Assembly (NCBI GenBank): GCA_016719895.1
Contig: JADJYG010000004.1
Coordinates: forward strand, 310,001-374,000
Length of the DNA stretch: 64,000 bases
Direction: 5' to 3'
Source of the DNA: Saprospirales bacterium
Lineage (GTDB): Bacteria; Bacteroidota; Bacteroidia; Chitinophagales; Saprospiraceae
The notes below the pieces were generated by a model, which searched no databases, was not told the origin of the DNA, and saw only the letters and a program-made list of their open reading frames with translations. Shown in pieces: positions 37,583 through 47,172 of this stretch. Positions within the stretch are counted from its first letter, which is position 1; the number at the start of each line of letters is the position of its first letter. Both the position numbers and the translations under genes were made by a program.

Positions 37583-37679
37583 CAGGTAGTCGTATTTATT
37601 GACCATCAAAGCTACACCACCTATGAATCAAGCAGTTAGGATGACTTATTGTATTTATTGCATTAATCAACGAAGCCTT

Positions 37680-38075
37680 TTACTGTCGTCGCATAGATTT
37701 TTCGACTGCTTTTGGATCAAATTTGATATGAATATTTATCCACATCAGGCGCGAAATGCGGAAGATGTAAACAAAATTAATAACGAGAAAAACAATCAGT
37801 AAACTAAATGCAACGGTTTGGCTCCAGCCCAAAATCCAGTGAAACAAGGCCACAAAGAACAGGCAAAACCAAGCCGTCCAAATATACGAGATAAACATGG
37901 CGCCGTAATAATACCCGGGCTCCGGATAATAATTGAGCTGGCATTTCGGGCACCGGTGCAGCATATCGAAGGGCCTTGCAAACGACCAGCTGCCGGTTTC
38001 AAACATTTCGCCCTCCTGGCAACGCGGGCATTTAAGTGCAAAAATGCTGTAAAGCTTCGTACCTTTTTTCAACAT
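37680..38075 (-). CDS. DUF983 membrane protein
   Basis: A 131-residue protein. Residues 14-50 contain two CxxC pairs (CPRCQEGEMF and CPKCQLNY), probably binding zinc, and residues 58-110 hold two membrane helices. This is the layout of DUF983, a family common in Bacteroidota and alphaproteobacteria with unknown function. It lies between sqr and the MITE-like element. Confidence 0.92.
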   Translation of the reverse strand: MLKKGTKLYSIFALKCPRCQEGEMFETGSWSFARPFDMLHRCPKCQLNYYPEPGYYYGAMFISYIWTAWFCLFFVALFHWILGWSQTVAFSLLIVFLVINFVYIFRISRLMWINIHIKFDPKAVEKSMRRQ

Positions 38076-38171
38076 AATTCAGGACCAGTGATGAACGGAG
38101 CAGAAAAGGCAAAAATACGCGCCGGACGTTTGTGTGCGCCCGGCGTGGTATTTTATTTTACGCAAGGGTTT

Positions 38172-38330
38172 AGCATGTTGGGGATTCTCCCGCCGGGCCC
38201 AAAACGGTTCTTTTTCCGCCATTTTTCGCCTTTTTTCAGTCACAGAGTCCCCACTATGCTCCTTCAAAAACGCAATACTGACGCAAAAAGCCCTCGTTTT
38301 TGGCTCCTGCGGGAGAATCCTCAACATGCT
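38172..38330. mobile_element. MITE-like element, copy 1 (159 bp)
   Basis: The element begins AGCATGTTGGGGATTCTC and ends with its near-perfect inverted copy, giving terminal inverted repeats of about 26 bases. It is non-coding and fills the gap between DUF983 and trxA. Its right end meets the trxA stop codon (38330-38332). The word TTA flanks both sides, a possible 3-bp target duplication. A second copy of identical length and the same orientation is at 41429. Confidence 0.75.
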
Positions 38331-38644
38331 TAGACCTTCGCTTCTGCCTGTTCAGCAAAAGATTCCAACGCCCGTGTGAGTTCGACCGCGGAAAGCACGC
38401 CCGAACGGCGCCATACCGGTTTCCCTTTTTGGAATATCATGAGGGTCGGCACCGCCATCACATTATATGACGAAGCGATAAGGGGGTTGCGGTCCACATC
38501 CAGTTTGAAAATAGCAGCCCGGTCGCCCATCCGCCTTTTTACATCATCCAAAACAGGCGCCAGCATTTTACAGGGACCACACCATTCGGCGGAAAAATCT
38601 ACCAGGACGGGTTTTTCGGAGCGAATTAATTCAGAGAAGGTCAT
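38330..38644 (-). CDS. trxA: Thioredoxin
   Basis: A 104-residue thioredoxin with the active site WCGPC (C22 and C25), KPVLVDFSAEW before it and the cis-proline motif VPTLMIFQKG after it. It reduces protein disulfides in the cytoplasm. ATG 38644 (MTFSELIRS) is the likely start because the extra 22 upstream residues are not thioredoxin-like. The gene is divergent from the CcoI-like ATPase gene, with 278 bases between in which I find no other gene. Confidence 0.97.
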   Translation of the reverse strand: MTFSELIRSEKPVLVDFSAEWCGPCKMLAPVLDDVKRRMGDRAAIFKLDVDRNPLIASSYNVMAVPTLMIFQKGKPVWRRSGVLSAVELTRALESFAEQAEAKV

Positions 38645-38922
38645 AATCGAGTGGTTGCAATACGTTAATAAACCATGAAATCCGGCCGGCGCAAAAACAC
38701 CTTTTAACACGTGAATTCAGCCTCCAGACGCCGCTGCAAAGTTGGCAGCCTGCCTTCCCGTCTTGTTAGGACAGTAACAAGGCTTTATTGCACTTTTCAG
38801 GGGCGTTACCTGCCCATCCGGCAAGCGTTGATCATGCTCATACGCAGGCATGACCTACATCATCCTGCACAGGCATGCCTTTATTCGATTTTTGAGCCGC
38901 AAAAGACAAAAACCGCCCTTTA

Positions 38923-41379
38923 ATGCGAAAAGAGACCGCCGCATTGCCTGCCCGGCCAGCTCCGGGGGCAGTGCTTCAATGCTACCATTGTCACGAAAAT
39001 TGTCCGGACGAACGCCTCCGGATTGAAGACAAATACTTCTGTTGCGAGGGCTGTCAAATGGTTTATGAGATCCTGAACGCCCACGATTTATGCCAATTCT
39101 ATACGCTGGACGATAAGCCGGGGTTGTCCCAAAAAATACGGCGCGATGCCCGTTCGTATGCCTGGTTGGACGACGCCGAAGTACGCCGGGAGTTAATACA
39201 GTTTACAGACGGTGTGATGACGCGGGTGACTTTTTATCTCCCCGCTATGCACTGCGCTTCGTGTATCTGGCTACTGGAGCATTTATTTAAGCTGGACCAG
39301 GGTGTGGTGCATTCCAAGGTCAATTTTCTAAAAAAAGAGGTCACTATTTACTTTGAAGAAGGAAAAACCTCCCTGCGCCAACTGGCTGCGCTCCTGGCCA
39401 GCATCGGTTATGCCCCGGAGATTAACCTGGGCGACGTGAGCGGAGATGGAAAATCCCGTGCGGTGGACCGGTCGCTTTATTACAAAATAGGCGTGGCCGG
39501 CTTTGCTTTTGGGAATATTATGCTGTTGAGTTTTCCGGAATACCTGGGCCTGGAGAAAGAACGGGAAGCCTGGTTTTTTGGCATTTTTGGCTACCTCAAC
39601 CTGCTGCTGGCCTTGCCGGTACTGGCGTACAGCGCCCGCGATTATTTTACTTCGGCCTGGAACGGCCTTCGCAACGGCCACCTGAATATCGATGTTCCCC
39701 TGGCATTGGGTATGGTTATGCTGTTCGGCCGTTCGGCTTGGGAGATTCTCAGTGGAAGCGGCTCCGGGTATATGGATTCGTTCGCCGGGCTGCTTTTTTT
39801 CCTGCTGACAGGCCGGTGGTTCCAACAAAAAACCTACCACCAGCTGTCTTTCGAGCGCGACTATAAATCCTATTTTCCGGTAGCCGCCTCCAAAAAGCAA
39901 GCCGATGGCACCGAACATCCTACCCCCATCAGCCAGATCGAGCCGGGCGATATTATCCTGGTCCGCAATGGCGAGTTGATTCCGGCCGACGGCGTCTTGT
40001 TGCGCGGCAAAGGCCATTTAGACTATAGTTTTGTAAGCGGCGAAGCCGATGCCGTGGACGTAAGCAGCGGGCAGATGGTTTATGCCGGCGGCAAACAAAT
40101 CGGAGACTCCCTGGAGATCAGCCTGACCCGGCGGGTAAATACGAGTTATCTAACGCAATTGTGGAATGATGAAGCCTTCAAAGCCAAGGTAAAAGGCCAT
40201 GCAAGCATCCTGGCCGACCGGGCCGGACGTTACTTTACGGCAGTTATTCTCGGTGTGGCCGGCGCAGCGTTTCTGTACTGGGCGCCGCAAAATATCCACA
40301 CTGCGGTAAACGCCTTTACAGCTGTGCTCATCATTGCCTGTCCCTGCGCAGTGGCGCTTTCTATCCCGTTCACCATGGGGAATATCCTGCGCATTTTGGG
40401 GCGCAACCGCTTTTATGTAAAAAACACCAACGTGCTGGAGGCCTTCTCGACCGTCGGAGCGGTTGTTTTCGACAAAACCGGAACGATCACCAACATCACC
40501 CAACAGGCCGCCCGCTTTGTTCCGCCCGGTGGCGGCATGTATGCCGGCATGGGCAATCTTTCCGGTACGGAACAAATGATCATACGGTCGTTGGCCCATC
40601 AAAGCAGCCATCCGCTCAGCCGCCAAATTGCCGCGGCACTGGATACCGCGCCGTTGGACACCGTTGAAGGCTTTGAAGAAATACCGGGCCGTGGAACCCA
40701 GGGTACCGTACTCGGCAAATTAGTCCGGTTGGGGTCATCCGTGTTTATTTGCGGGGAAAACAGGCCTGAAAAAGGGGTTTTTGTCGAAATAAATGGCGTT
40801 ATCCGCGGCTGTTTCGAAACCAAAGCCCGGTATCGCGAAGGGCTCGCCGGTATCCTGCATTATTTTAAACTTCAATATGCCCGTACGTGGCTGCTTTCCG
40901 GCGACAATGACCGGGAATCTGCGGCACTCCGCCCCCTTTTTCCGGAAGAGACCGCCATGCGATTCAACCAGAGCCCACAGGAAAAACTGGACTTTGTCCG
41001 CCAACTGCAACAGTCGGGGCAAAAAATCCTCATGCTTGGCGACGGGTTGAACGACGCCGGCGCCTTGCGGCAAAGCGATATCGGCATAGTCGTAGCGGAA
41101 AATACCAACAATTTTACCCCTGCCTGCGATGCCATTTTACACGCCGACGCGTTCGAACGGCTTCCCCACTTCCTGGAGTTGGGGCGTTGGGGTATGCATA
41201 CCGTGAACCGTGCATATTTGCTTGCCGCCTGTTACAATGCCGTCGGGCTCAGTTTTGCCGTGGCTGGCAACCTTTCCCCGGTAGTAGCCGCCATCCTTAT
41301 GCCGCTCAGTTCGGTCACGATCGTTGTGTTTGGCTTTGGTATGACGCAGTGGAAAGCCTGGCGGATGGGGCTCGCCTGA
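38923..41379 (+). CDS. ccoI: CcoI/FixI-like copper-transporting P-type ATPase
   Basis: An 818-residue P1B ATPase. Residues 20-45 form a cysteine-rich domain (CYHCHENC, then CCEGC), followed by a heavy-metal-associated domain with MHCASC at C111 and C114. Membrane helices follow, with the CPC ion motif near residue 472, DKTGT near 515 and GDGLNDAGAL near 705. This layout matches CcoI/FixI, which deliver copper for cbb3 cytochrome oxidase assembly. No cco oxidase genes occur in the window, and no ccoS follows. Confidence 0.92.
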   Translation: MRKETAALPARPAPGAVLQCYHCHENCPDERLRIEDKYFCCEGCQMVYEILNAHDLCQFYTLDDKPGLSQKIRRDARSYAWLDDAEVRRELIQFTDGVMTRVTFYLPAMHCASCIWLLEHLFKLDQGVVHSKVNFLKKEVTIYFEEGKTSLRQLAALLASIGYAPEINLGDVSGDGKSRAVDRSLYYKIGVAGFAFGNIMLLSFPEYLGLEKEREAWFFGIFGYLNLLLALPVLAYSARDYFTSAWNGLRNGHLNIDVPLALGMVMLFGRSAWEILSGSGSGYMDSFAGLLFFLLTGRWFQQKTYHQLSFERDYKSYFPVAASKKQADGTEHPTPISQIEPGDIILVRNGELIPADGVLLRGKGHLDYSFVSGEADAVDVSSGQMVYAGGKQIGDSLEISLTRRVNTSYLTQLWNDEAFKAKVKGHASILADRAGRYFTAVILGVAGAAFLYWAPQNIHTAVNAFTAVLIIACPCAVALSIPFTMGNILRILGRNRFYVKNTNVLEAFSTVGAVVFDKTGTITNITQQAARFVPPGGGMYAGMGNLSGTEQMIIRSLAHQSSHPLSRQIAAALDTAPLDTVEGFEEIPGRGTQGTVLGKLVRLGSSVFICGENRPEKGVFVEINGVIRGCFETKARYREGLAGILHYFKLQYARTWLLSGDNDRESAALRPLFPEETAMRFNQSPQEKLDFVRQLQQSGQKILMLGDGLNDAGALRQSDIGIVVAENTNNFTPACDAILHADAFERLPHFLELGRWGMHTVNRAYLLAACYNAVGLSFAVAGNLSPVVAAILMPLSSVTIVVFGFGMTQWKAWRMGLA

Positions 41380-41428
41380 GGGCGGTGGATGCCTTTACAG
41401 CGCTTTCCCGGATGTGGCTGATCCTCAG

Positions 41429-41587
41429 AGCATGTTGGCGATCTTCCCGCCGGGCCTAAAACGGTTCTTTTTTCGCCATTTTCCGCCTTTTTTCAGGCAC
41501 AGAGTCCCCACTATGCTCCTTCAAAAACGCAAAAACTGACGCAGAAAGCCCTCGTTTTTGGCTCCGGCAGAAAATCCCCAACATGCT
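41429..41587. mobile_element. MITE-like element, copy 2 (159 bp)
   Basis: This copy has the same length and orientation as that at 38172 and matches it at most positions, including the internal CACAGAGTCCCCACTATG stretch. Its ends are inverted repeats (AGCATGTTGG on the left and CCAACATGCT on the right). No clear target duplication is seen. It accounts for half of the 315-base gap after the ATPase gene; the rest holds nothing I can name. Confidence 0.75.
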
Positions 41588-41694
41588 CGTACCCTAAATC
41601 ATAACCCGGCCTGATGGGGGTCATTCCATTCGAAAGGCGTCTGGAAGAGATTTGTATTTGCTAGGTTGACTATTAACCCAAAACTATTGATACC

Positions 41695-42105
41695 ATGAAA
41701 ATCCTGATTTCGAGTTCGCAAACTATCGCAGCGGTGCAGGAGGCCTTTCAGGAAGCGTATCCATATCTTAAACTGGTCTTTTTCACCAAGCCACACCGGG
41801 CATTCAAAGGCAGCCCTGCCAAATATTTGGTCCAGGACCGGGAGCAAAAACTGGGGGATATTATCAAACCGCTAAAGGAAGGCGCCCTGTACCTCGAACC
41901 GGAAATGCCCACCTGGCAGGTAGAACGGCTGTTCGAAGAAGAATTCGGCCTCCACGTCCAGGTTTTCCGTAAATCGGGCAATACCTGGCTGGAAACGAGT
42001 GTAACCGATGACCTGTCGCTGGAACAGCAAAATGCCAAAGGAAAAGCCAGCGAACATATTCACTTTGAATTTATTGACCCGATCGACTACCGGGAGCAAG
42101 AATAA
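41695..42105 (+). CDS. Conserved-looking protein of unknown function
   Basis: A 136-residue soluble acidic protein with no signal or membrane segment (MKILISSSQTIAAVQEAFQ start, HIHFEFIDPID near the end). The predicted pattern is alternating strands and helices in a compact domain. It sits 57 bases before a UspA-type gene, followed by Hsp20 and CBS genes on the same strand, so it may belong to a stress-response group. I do not recognise the family. Confidence 0.65.
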   Translation: MKILISSSQTIAAVQEAFQEAYPYLKLVFFTKPHRAFKGSPAKYLVQDREQKLGDIIKPLKEGALYLEPEMPTWQVERLFEEEFGLHVQVFRKSGNTWLETSVTDDLSLEQQNAKGKASEHIHFEFIDPIDYREQE

Positions 42106-42162
42106 TGACCCATGGGGGATAGCCGATCGTTTTACGAGGATTCATTTTAAACGAATGTAGGT

Positions 42163-42993
42163 ATGAAATCCATTCTGGTTCCGACTGACTTCTCCAAATG
42201 CGCAGCAAATGCCATGCAGCATGCTTTAACGTTGGCCCGCGATACCGGAGCCCGCGTAACCGTATTGCACGTCGTTTTTCCAAATGAAGGCGTGGACAAT
42301 AATGTTTACAATGTCTTCTGGTCCGACGAGTATATGGCCGAGCGCATTAAAGGATTGGATCACTGGGTGAAAAAATTCCAACGGCAGGCCAGTTTTCAAA
42401 AAGTTCAAATCAAAACGGAGTGCCAGATTGGTTTCCCGGTACCTGCGATTTGCGACGTTGCCGATGGAGTACATGCCGATCTGATCGTGATGGGCACCAC
42501 CGGCGCAACCGGCCTCCGGGGGGCTTTTTTGGGTAGTATTGCAGCCGGCGTATTATCGAAAACCCAACGCCCCTTATTGTCTATCCCGAAACGAGCGGTT
42601 GCGGGAGATGCTAAAAATGCCGTTTTCGCCACCGATTTCCGGTTCAAACCAGACGAACGCTCCCTTGCAGTCCTGCGCGAAATGATGACCCTGCGCAAAA
42701 GCAAGCTGCATATCGTACACATCATGGATAAACCCGGGGAATATCGCGATACGGTTCAAGAGCAGGCCCTAAGCCAGAAACTTGCCGGCATCCCGCACGA
42801 TTTTCATTACCTGCACGACCGCGACATCGCACAAGCGGTTTCCAACTTCATCGAATCAACCGACGCCGGTACGCTCATTGCCATCGCGCATGAGCATAGC
42901 TTGCTCCACCGGCTGTTTTTTGACAGCATCACCCGGCGGCTGGCGCACCGCATCCACGTGCCCATGCTTACCCTTCATGATGCAGGCAATTAA
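42163..42993 (+). CDS. Universal stress protein, two UspA domains
   Basis: A 276-residue protein with two UspA-like domains (1-145 and 150-276). The first starts KSILVPTDFSKCAANAMQHAL and ends with the ATP-binding pattern MGTTGATGLRGAFLGSIA. The second begins NAVFATDFRFKPDE and lacks the glycine-rich loop. Such proteins respond to starvation, oxidative or low-oxygen stress. It is part of the stress cluster at 41695-44099. Confidence 0.93.
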   Translation: MKSILVPTDFSKCAANAMQHALTLARDTGARVTVLHVVFPNEGVDNNVYNVFWSDEYMAERIKGLDHWVKKFQRQASFQKVQIKTECQIGFPVPAICDVADGVHADLIVMGTTGATGLRGAFLGSIAAGVLSKTQRPLLSIPKRAVAGDAKNAVFATDFRFKPDERSLAVLREMMTLRKSKLHIVHIMDKPGEYRDTVQEQALSQKLAGIPHDFHYLHDRDIAQAVSNFIESTDAGTLIAIAHEHSLLHRLFFDSITRRLAHRIHVPMLTLHDAGN

Positions 42994-43092
42994 CAAAGCG
43001 ATGAAGATCGCCCGAAAACTTGATGTAAATCATCGCCAGTTGTGTATATCGAATTCAAATTTGTGGAACAAACCGATTCATTCATAACCAAT

Positions 43093-43102
43093 AAAAGGAG
43101 GT
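43093..43102 (+). promoter_or_regulatory. Strong Shine-Dalgarno before hsp20
   Basis: AAAAGGAGGT lies four bases before the hsp20 ATG at 43107 and is complementary to the end of 16S rRNA. Strong Shine-Dalgarno sequences are uncommon in Bacteroidota and none of the other starts I looked at in the window has one this good. It suggests high expression of this heat-shock protein. Confidence 0.7.
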
Positions 43103-43106
43103 ATAT

Positions 43107-43550
43107 ATGGCACTGGTAAAATGGAATCCGGAATCATCCCTTTTTTCATCCTTGTCTTCGTGGATGGATGATTTCTTTCCCGACAACGGAGACTTCCCCA
43201 AACCAATGGTAAAGGGTATTACAGTACCGGCCGTTAATGTCACCGAAAACAAGAAAGAGTATACGTTGGAAGTGGCGGCCCCCGGCTTTAAAAAAGAAGA
43301 TTTCAAACTTGAAGTCAAAAACGGCTATTTGCTTATCTCTGGTGAAACCAAAATGGAAGAAGCGAAAGAAGAAGAAAAATATACGCGCCGGGAATTTCGC
43401 TTCAGTTCGTTTACGCGCAGTTTTGCCCTGCCGGAAAACGTACGGGAAGAAGATATCCAGGCACGCTACAACGACGGGATTTTGATGATCATGATACCGA
43501 AAAGCAAAGTCGAAAAAGCAGAGTTAATCAAAACAATTTCAGTACAATAA
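43107..43550 (+). CDS. Small heat-shock protein Hsp20 (alpha-crystallin)
   Basis: A 147-residue protein with an alpha-crystallin domain at about residues 40-140 (VPAVNVTENKKEYTLEVAAPGFKKEDFKLEV, and EFRFSSFTRSFALPENV) and a short C-terminal tail with the MIMIPKS region in place of the usual I-x-I anchor. It forms oligomers that hold unfolded proteins. It is preceded by a strong ribosome binding site and followed by a rho-independent terminator. Confidence 0.97.
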   Translation: MALVKWNPESSLFSSLSSWMDDFFPDNGDFPKPMVKGITVPAVNVTENKKEYTLEVAAPGFKKEDFKLEVKNGYLLISGETKMEEAKEEEKYTRREFRFSSFTRSFALPENVREEDIQARYNDGILMIMIPKSKVEKAELIKTISVQ

Positions 43551-43567
43551 GTAAAGCGGTGCGTTTG

Positions 43568-43597
43568 TGGGGCCGCCGTATGCGGTGGCCCCATTTT
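43568..43597 (+). terminator. Rho-independent terminator after hsp20
   Basis: TGGGGCC (43568-43574) pairs with GGCCCCA (43587-43593), and inside it GCC pairs partly with GGT. TTTT follows at 43594-43597. It lies 18 bases after the hsp20 stop and separates it from the CBS gene. Confidence 0.7.
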
Positions 43598-43643
43598 AAT
43601 CTTCCCGCGCTTCGCTACCTCTGTTCACTTAAGAATTATAATC

Positions 43644-44099
43644 ATGCAAGCCGCAACGCCCATTCTAAAAATTATGACGCGGAAACCCGAAACCGTCAAA
43701 CCTACCGATACCATGGAAGAGGTGCGGCAAATTTTTGAGCGGCGCGGTTTCCATCACATACCCGTCGTGGACAACGGTAAACTAGCCGGGTTGGTCAGCT
43801 ATTCCGATTACTTGCAGCTAATCCGCACCATTTTCGATAATAACCAGGAGGTGCGCCTGAATGAAAAAATACTCCACGCTACTTTGGTCAAAGACGTCAT
43901 GACACAAAGCGTGTTATGCCTGTCGCACGAAGACACCGTGGAAACCGCGTTGCGCATTTTTAAAACCAACCAGTTCCATTCCCTGCCGGTCGTAGACGAC
44001 CAAAACCGGTTAGTCGGCATCATTACCACCTACGATCTGATGAAAGTTTTGGAAAAAGTGTTCGTAGAACACGCTGATTCGGTAGAAAACCCGCCCTGA
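43644..44099 (+). CDS. Protein with two CBS domains
   Basis: A 151-residue protein consisting of a CBS pair: residues 8-60 (MTRKPETVKPTDTMEEV, HHIPVVDNGKLAGLVSYSD) and 85-145 (DVMTQSVLCLSHEDTVETAL, SLPVVDDQNRLVGIITTYDLM). Such stand-alone pairs bind adenine nucleotides and regulate other proteins. The partner is unknown. The neighbours (Usp, Hsp20) suggest an energy or stress role. Confidence 0.93.
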   Translation: MQAATPILKIMTRKPETVKPTDTMEEVRQIFERRGFHHIPVVDNGKLAGLVSYSDYLQLIRTIFDNNQEVRLNEKILHATLVKDVMTQSVLCLSHEDTVETALRIFKTNQFHSLPVVDDQNRLVGIITTYDLMKVLEKVFVEHADSVENPP

Positions 44100-44144
44100 A
44101 AGCAATTTAGTTGACAGATAGTTTTTGGTTTCTTGTTAATGATA

Positions 44145-44178
44145 ATGCTCCGGTTGAACAGACCGGAGCATTTTTTTT
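44145..44178 (+). terminator. Rho-independent terminator after the CBS gene
   Basis: ATGCTCCGGT (44145-44154), a 7-base loop and ACCGGAGCAT (44162-44171) form a perfect 10-bp stem followed by seven more Ts (44172-44178). It lies 45 bases after the CBS stop. The remainder of the gap, 44179-44471, shows nothing I can name. Confidence 0.85.
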
Positions 44179-44471
44179 CCTGTTTTAAAAGTTTTACTAT
44201 CGCCGACAGTTATCTGTAGATCAAAGAATTAGTTTAACTTTGCTAACACCTTTATCAGCACCTTAATCTTAATACACCGCCTCGGCTTCGAACAGTTTAC
44301 TTTTAAATAACTGGCTGACGAAATGGGGACTACCGAGGCGATTTTGGGCAGGAGCGAAGCAGGGAAAAAATTCTGATGTTCCTCGAACATCTTGTTTTTT
44401 CCGCCATTCGGCGGCATACGGACACACCCTGATCGGACCCGCCACCCACCAGCAAAAAATTGGCTGGTGGG

Positions 44472-47099
44472 TTAAAAACGTTTCACCAGCGCAACTGGCT
44501 TCTTGGCCTGGCGCACGGTCCCATTTGGGTCAAAGATTTCCATAAACACAATGTAAATACCCGGCCGGGCGGCTACCCCATCGTCCATTTCGCCATCCCA
44601 GCGCAGCGCTCCGTTTGTTCCCGTCAGCTCCTGCCGGACCAGGCGCCGGACCGGGATGCCGTCGGAGTCGAAAATAGTCAGCGTGGCAAAATATCCGGCG
44701 CCGGGCAGGTGGTAACGGATATCCAGATAGTCTTCATACCCATCCATGTCCGGGGAAAACCGGGGCGGGTCAATTTCGATCAGCCCGTCTGCAAGGTCGC
44801 CGCTGGGCAGGCGCTAAGAGTTGGGCAAGGTGGGCGTACCTGAGCCAAATGCCGAACGGGCAGCAGACGTCCAGTTGGCGGGCAGGTTGGTTGGCTCATC
44901 TGCCCGGATACGTTCCAGGGATACCCCATCCTGGTCCGAACTGCTGAGCAGGGCATTGTGCAAACCGGCGGAATAGTCGAACGAGTCCACCATAACGGTT
45001 TGGCCGTCTCTGGACCAAAACAAGGCAATATTGCCTTCATCGTCCGGCAATGATGGCAGTGGCTGGGATAACAGATGAAGGGGTTGTACAGCCGGGAAAC
45101 GCGCTTGTATGTCGGTCACGTCGGGTGAAAAAACGGCATAATGCCCGGGTAAAAACAGACGGTCCAGGCCAATCGCCTCCACATCCGGGCTCATGGAAAA
45201 ATTGGCCAGGAAAAAATGTTGCCAGTTAAAAATCTTGTTACTCCGGTTATATAATTCGACGAAGTCCGAACCGCCGGTTTCCGGGTTAAAAAGTACTTCA
45301 TTCACAACAATATCCTGCGGATCAGGCACTTCCGGCAGACCCAAATAAACGGTATCCGACTCCAGTACCATGTTCCCACTGCAATCCTGTAAGATATCCG
45401 TACAGGAAAGGGCATATAAAACGCCCGGTTCCAAAGGCTCTTCAAGGGCTAACGTAACGATATGCCACTCGTTCGGTAAAGGCACAGCAGCGAGCACCTG
45501 CCGGGCCGGGAAAAACCGGTAGGACGCCGGTGCGCCAACCGTGGCCTGGTCCAGACCTTCCGAAAAATGAAGGCGAACCGAGGCATCGGTTTCCGGAAAA
45601 GCAGCCGTCAGCCTGGGCGCCTCCATGTCGGGATCAGTTTGCAGCGACGCGTTTTCACGGCCTGGCGTACCGCCGGGCAGTGCCGGGCATGATTGCCAGT
45701 TGATCGCATCCAGACAGGGCAAATACGGGTTAATACGTTCAAGCGTCCAACCGCCGTCCCGTTTATCCGGGCTGTTGTGCCAGGAACTGGAATAGTTCAC
45801 CCGGTCGATGACCAAGCCGCCCAAGCCGGTCAGCGCCAGCGGATCGCCGTCGTTATTGAGCGAGGGGAAAGCCGCCGCCGCCAGTACCCGGGGCGTTACA
45901 GCCGCCAGGAGAGGGGCAGCGCTGGTGCTGGCCAGCACAACGAAAGAATCGGGATGCAACAAATAGGCCGGCAGCGTTTGGGGAGCCCCGCCATCGGAAA
46001 CCAAAAGCGTACTCAAATCGATTATTTTACCGCTGCGGTTGTACAATTCCAGCCATTCCACATCCGGCAGCCCCACAGATGGGGACGGATCGGCCATAAT
46101 TTCGTTGATCAGAATGTCGAACGGACCGGCCACTTCAATTTTTAGAAATGAAAAACCAGTGGTCTGTACGCCGCTGATATTGCCCGCCGTGTCGGCAATC
46201 TGATCCGTTTGAAGGATATACGTGCCGGTATTCATCGGGTTGGCGTACGAGAGCCGTACCCGCTTCCGGCTGCCGCCGTCAAATTGAACGGAAGCAGGCT
46301 GCCCTGCCCCACTTATCGTATAGTGACTGGAACTCCGTGCAGAAACAGAGTCCAGGTCTTCGCTGAACAGGGCTGTGATTTCTGTGCCGTTCAGCGCAGC
46401 GGCAGACAGTAACAGCGGCGGCGTGGTATCCGGCAAATTGGGTAATATAGATAAATTGTCAAAGAAAAACTTGTCTTTCCGGGTTGCGGTATACCAGCAA
46501 TAAATACCGAAATAGCGGCCAGGCCCGCCGGCATAAGTGGCATCGTTTACCGCCAATTGGGGCATAAATGCACCAGCGCCGGAAGCCGCATCCATCTGCC
46601 AGTTGCCGCTGGCGTCGCGCTTTACCTGCAAGCGTATATTGACCGGTTCATTGGCAACAAATCCGGCCGGTCCGGTCCCTAACAGCGAACTTGCCGGGCC
46701 CTCCTGGCGGTACAAGCGCAAGGCATCATCTGTTCCATTTTCACCAATTTCAAGGTAATAGCCATTGGCCAGCAGCAGGTCGGGCTGGTCCGCCAGTAAA
46801 TAGATCCGCAAAAAATTGGAAGCGGACGGGGCAAACTCCAAGCGGACATCGAGGAGCCAAACCGCAGTGTCCGGAATATTGCCCTCCACGGCCAGTATAG
46901 AGGCGCCCGCATCGGGGGCGTTGAGTTGCAACTCCCCGGCGGCATTCACCACAAATTCATTCAGATCGCCCAACCAGGCCGGGTTGGCGGAAATATCTCC
47001 ATCGGAAAATACATCCTGGATTTGGGCGTACGCCGATGGCGGTATCGTAAGGAGGAGTGTCAGCAAAAGCAGAAATAAAAATCTGTTCAATGCTCGCAT
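44472..47099 (-). CDS. Lamin-tail-domain surface protein, interrupted by an in-frame TAG
   Basis: From ATG 47099 a signal peptide (MRALNRFLFLLLLTLLL) leads to a LamG-like region (about residues 25-210), two Ig-like segments each with an F-S-E-D/G-L motif, and two lamin-tail domains (ILINEIMADPSPS and IVVNEVLFNPETGG). The frame stops at TAG 44814-44816 after 761 residues, then continues in the same frame, without a gap, as a FlgD-like C-terminal domain (PRFSPDMDGYEDYLDIRY) to TAA 44472-44474. The full length would be about 875. The C-terminal domain is typical of secreted Bacteroidota surface proteins, and its loss would probably impair export or anchoring. Neighbouring genes do not explain it. 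Confidence 0.85.
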
Positions 47100-47172
47100 A
47101 GGATAATTTTTGGTCCCCGAAAGGTACGGCGGAACCCGATTTTGCGTTTGCGCAAAAAGGCTCTTTTGTTCC

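Noticed and set aside
38711..38923. 70-residue open frame before ccoI
   Set aside because: No domain, odd composition and no start signal; it lies in the divergent promoter region.
38172..41587. Composite transposon carrying trxA and ccoI between two repeats
   Set aside because: The repeats are non-coding, no transposase is present and both genes are ordinary core genes.
44229..44417. 62-residue open frame on the minus strand in the gap after the CBS gene
   Set aside because: No recognisable domain or start signal, and the composition does not resemble neighbouring genes.
44814..44816. TAG recoded as an amino acid in this organism
   Set aside because: Other clear genes in the window, such as pntB, end normally with TAG.
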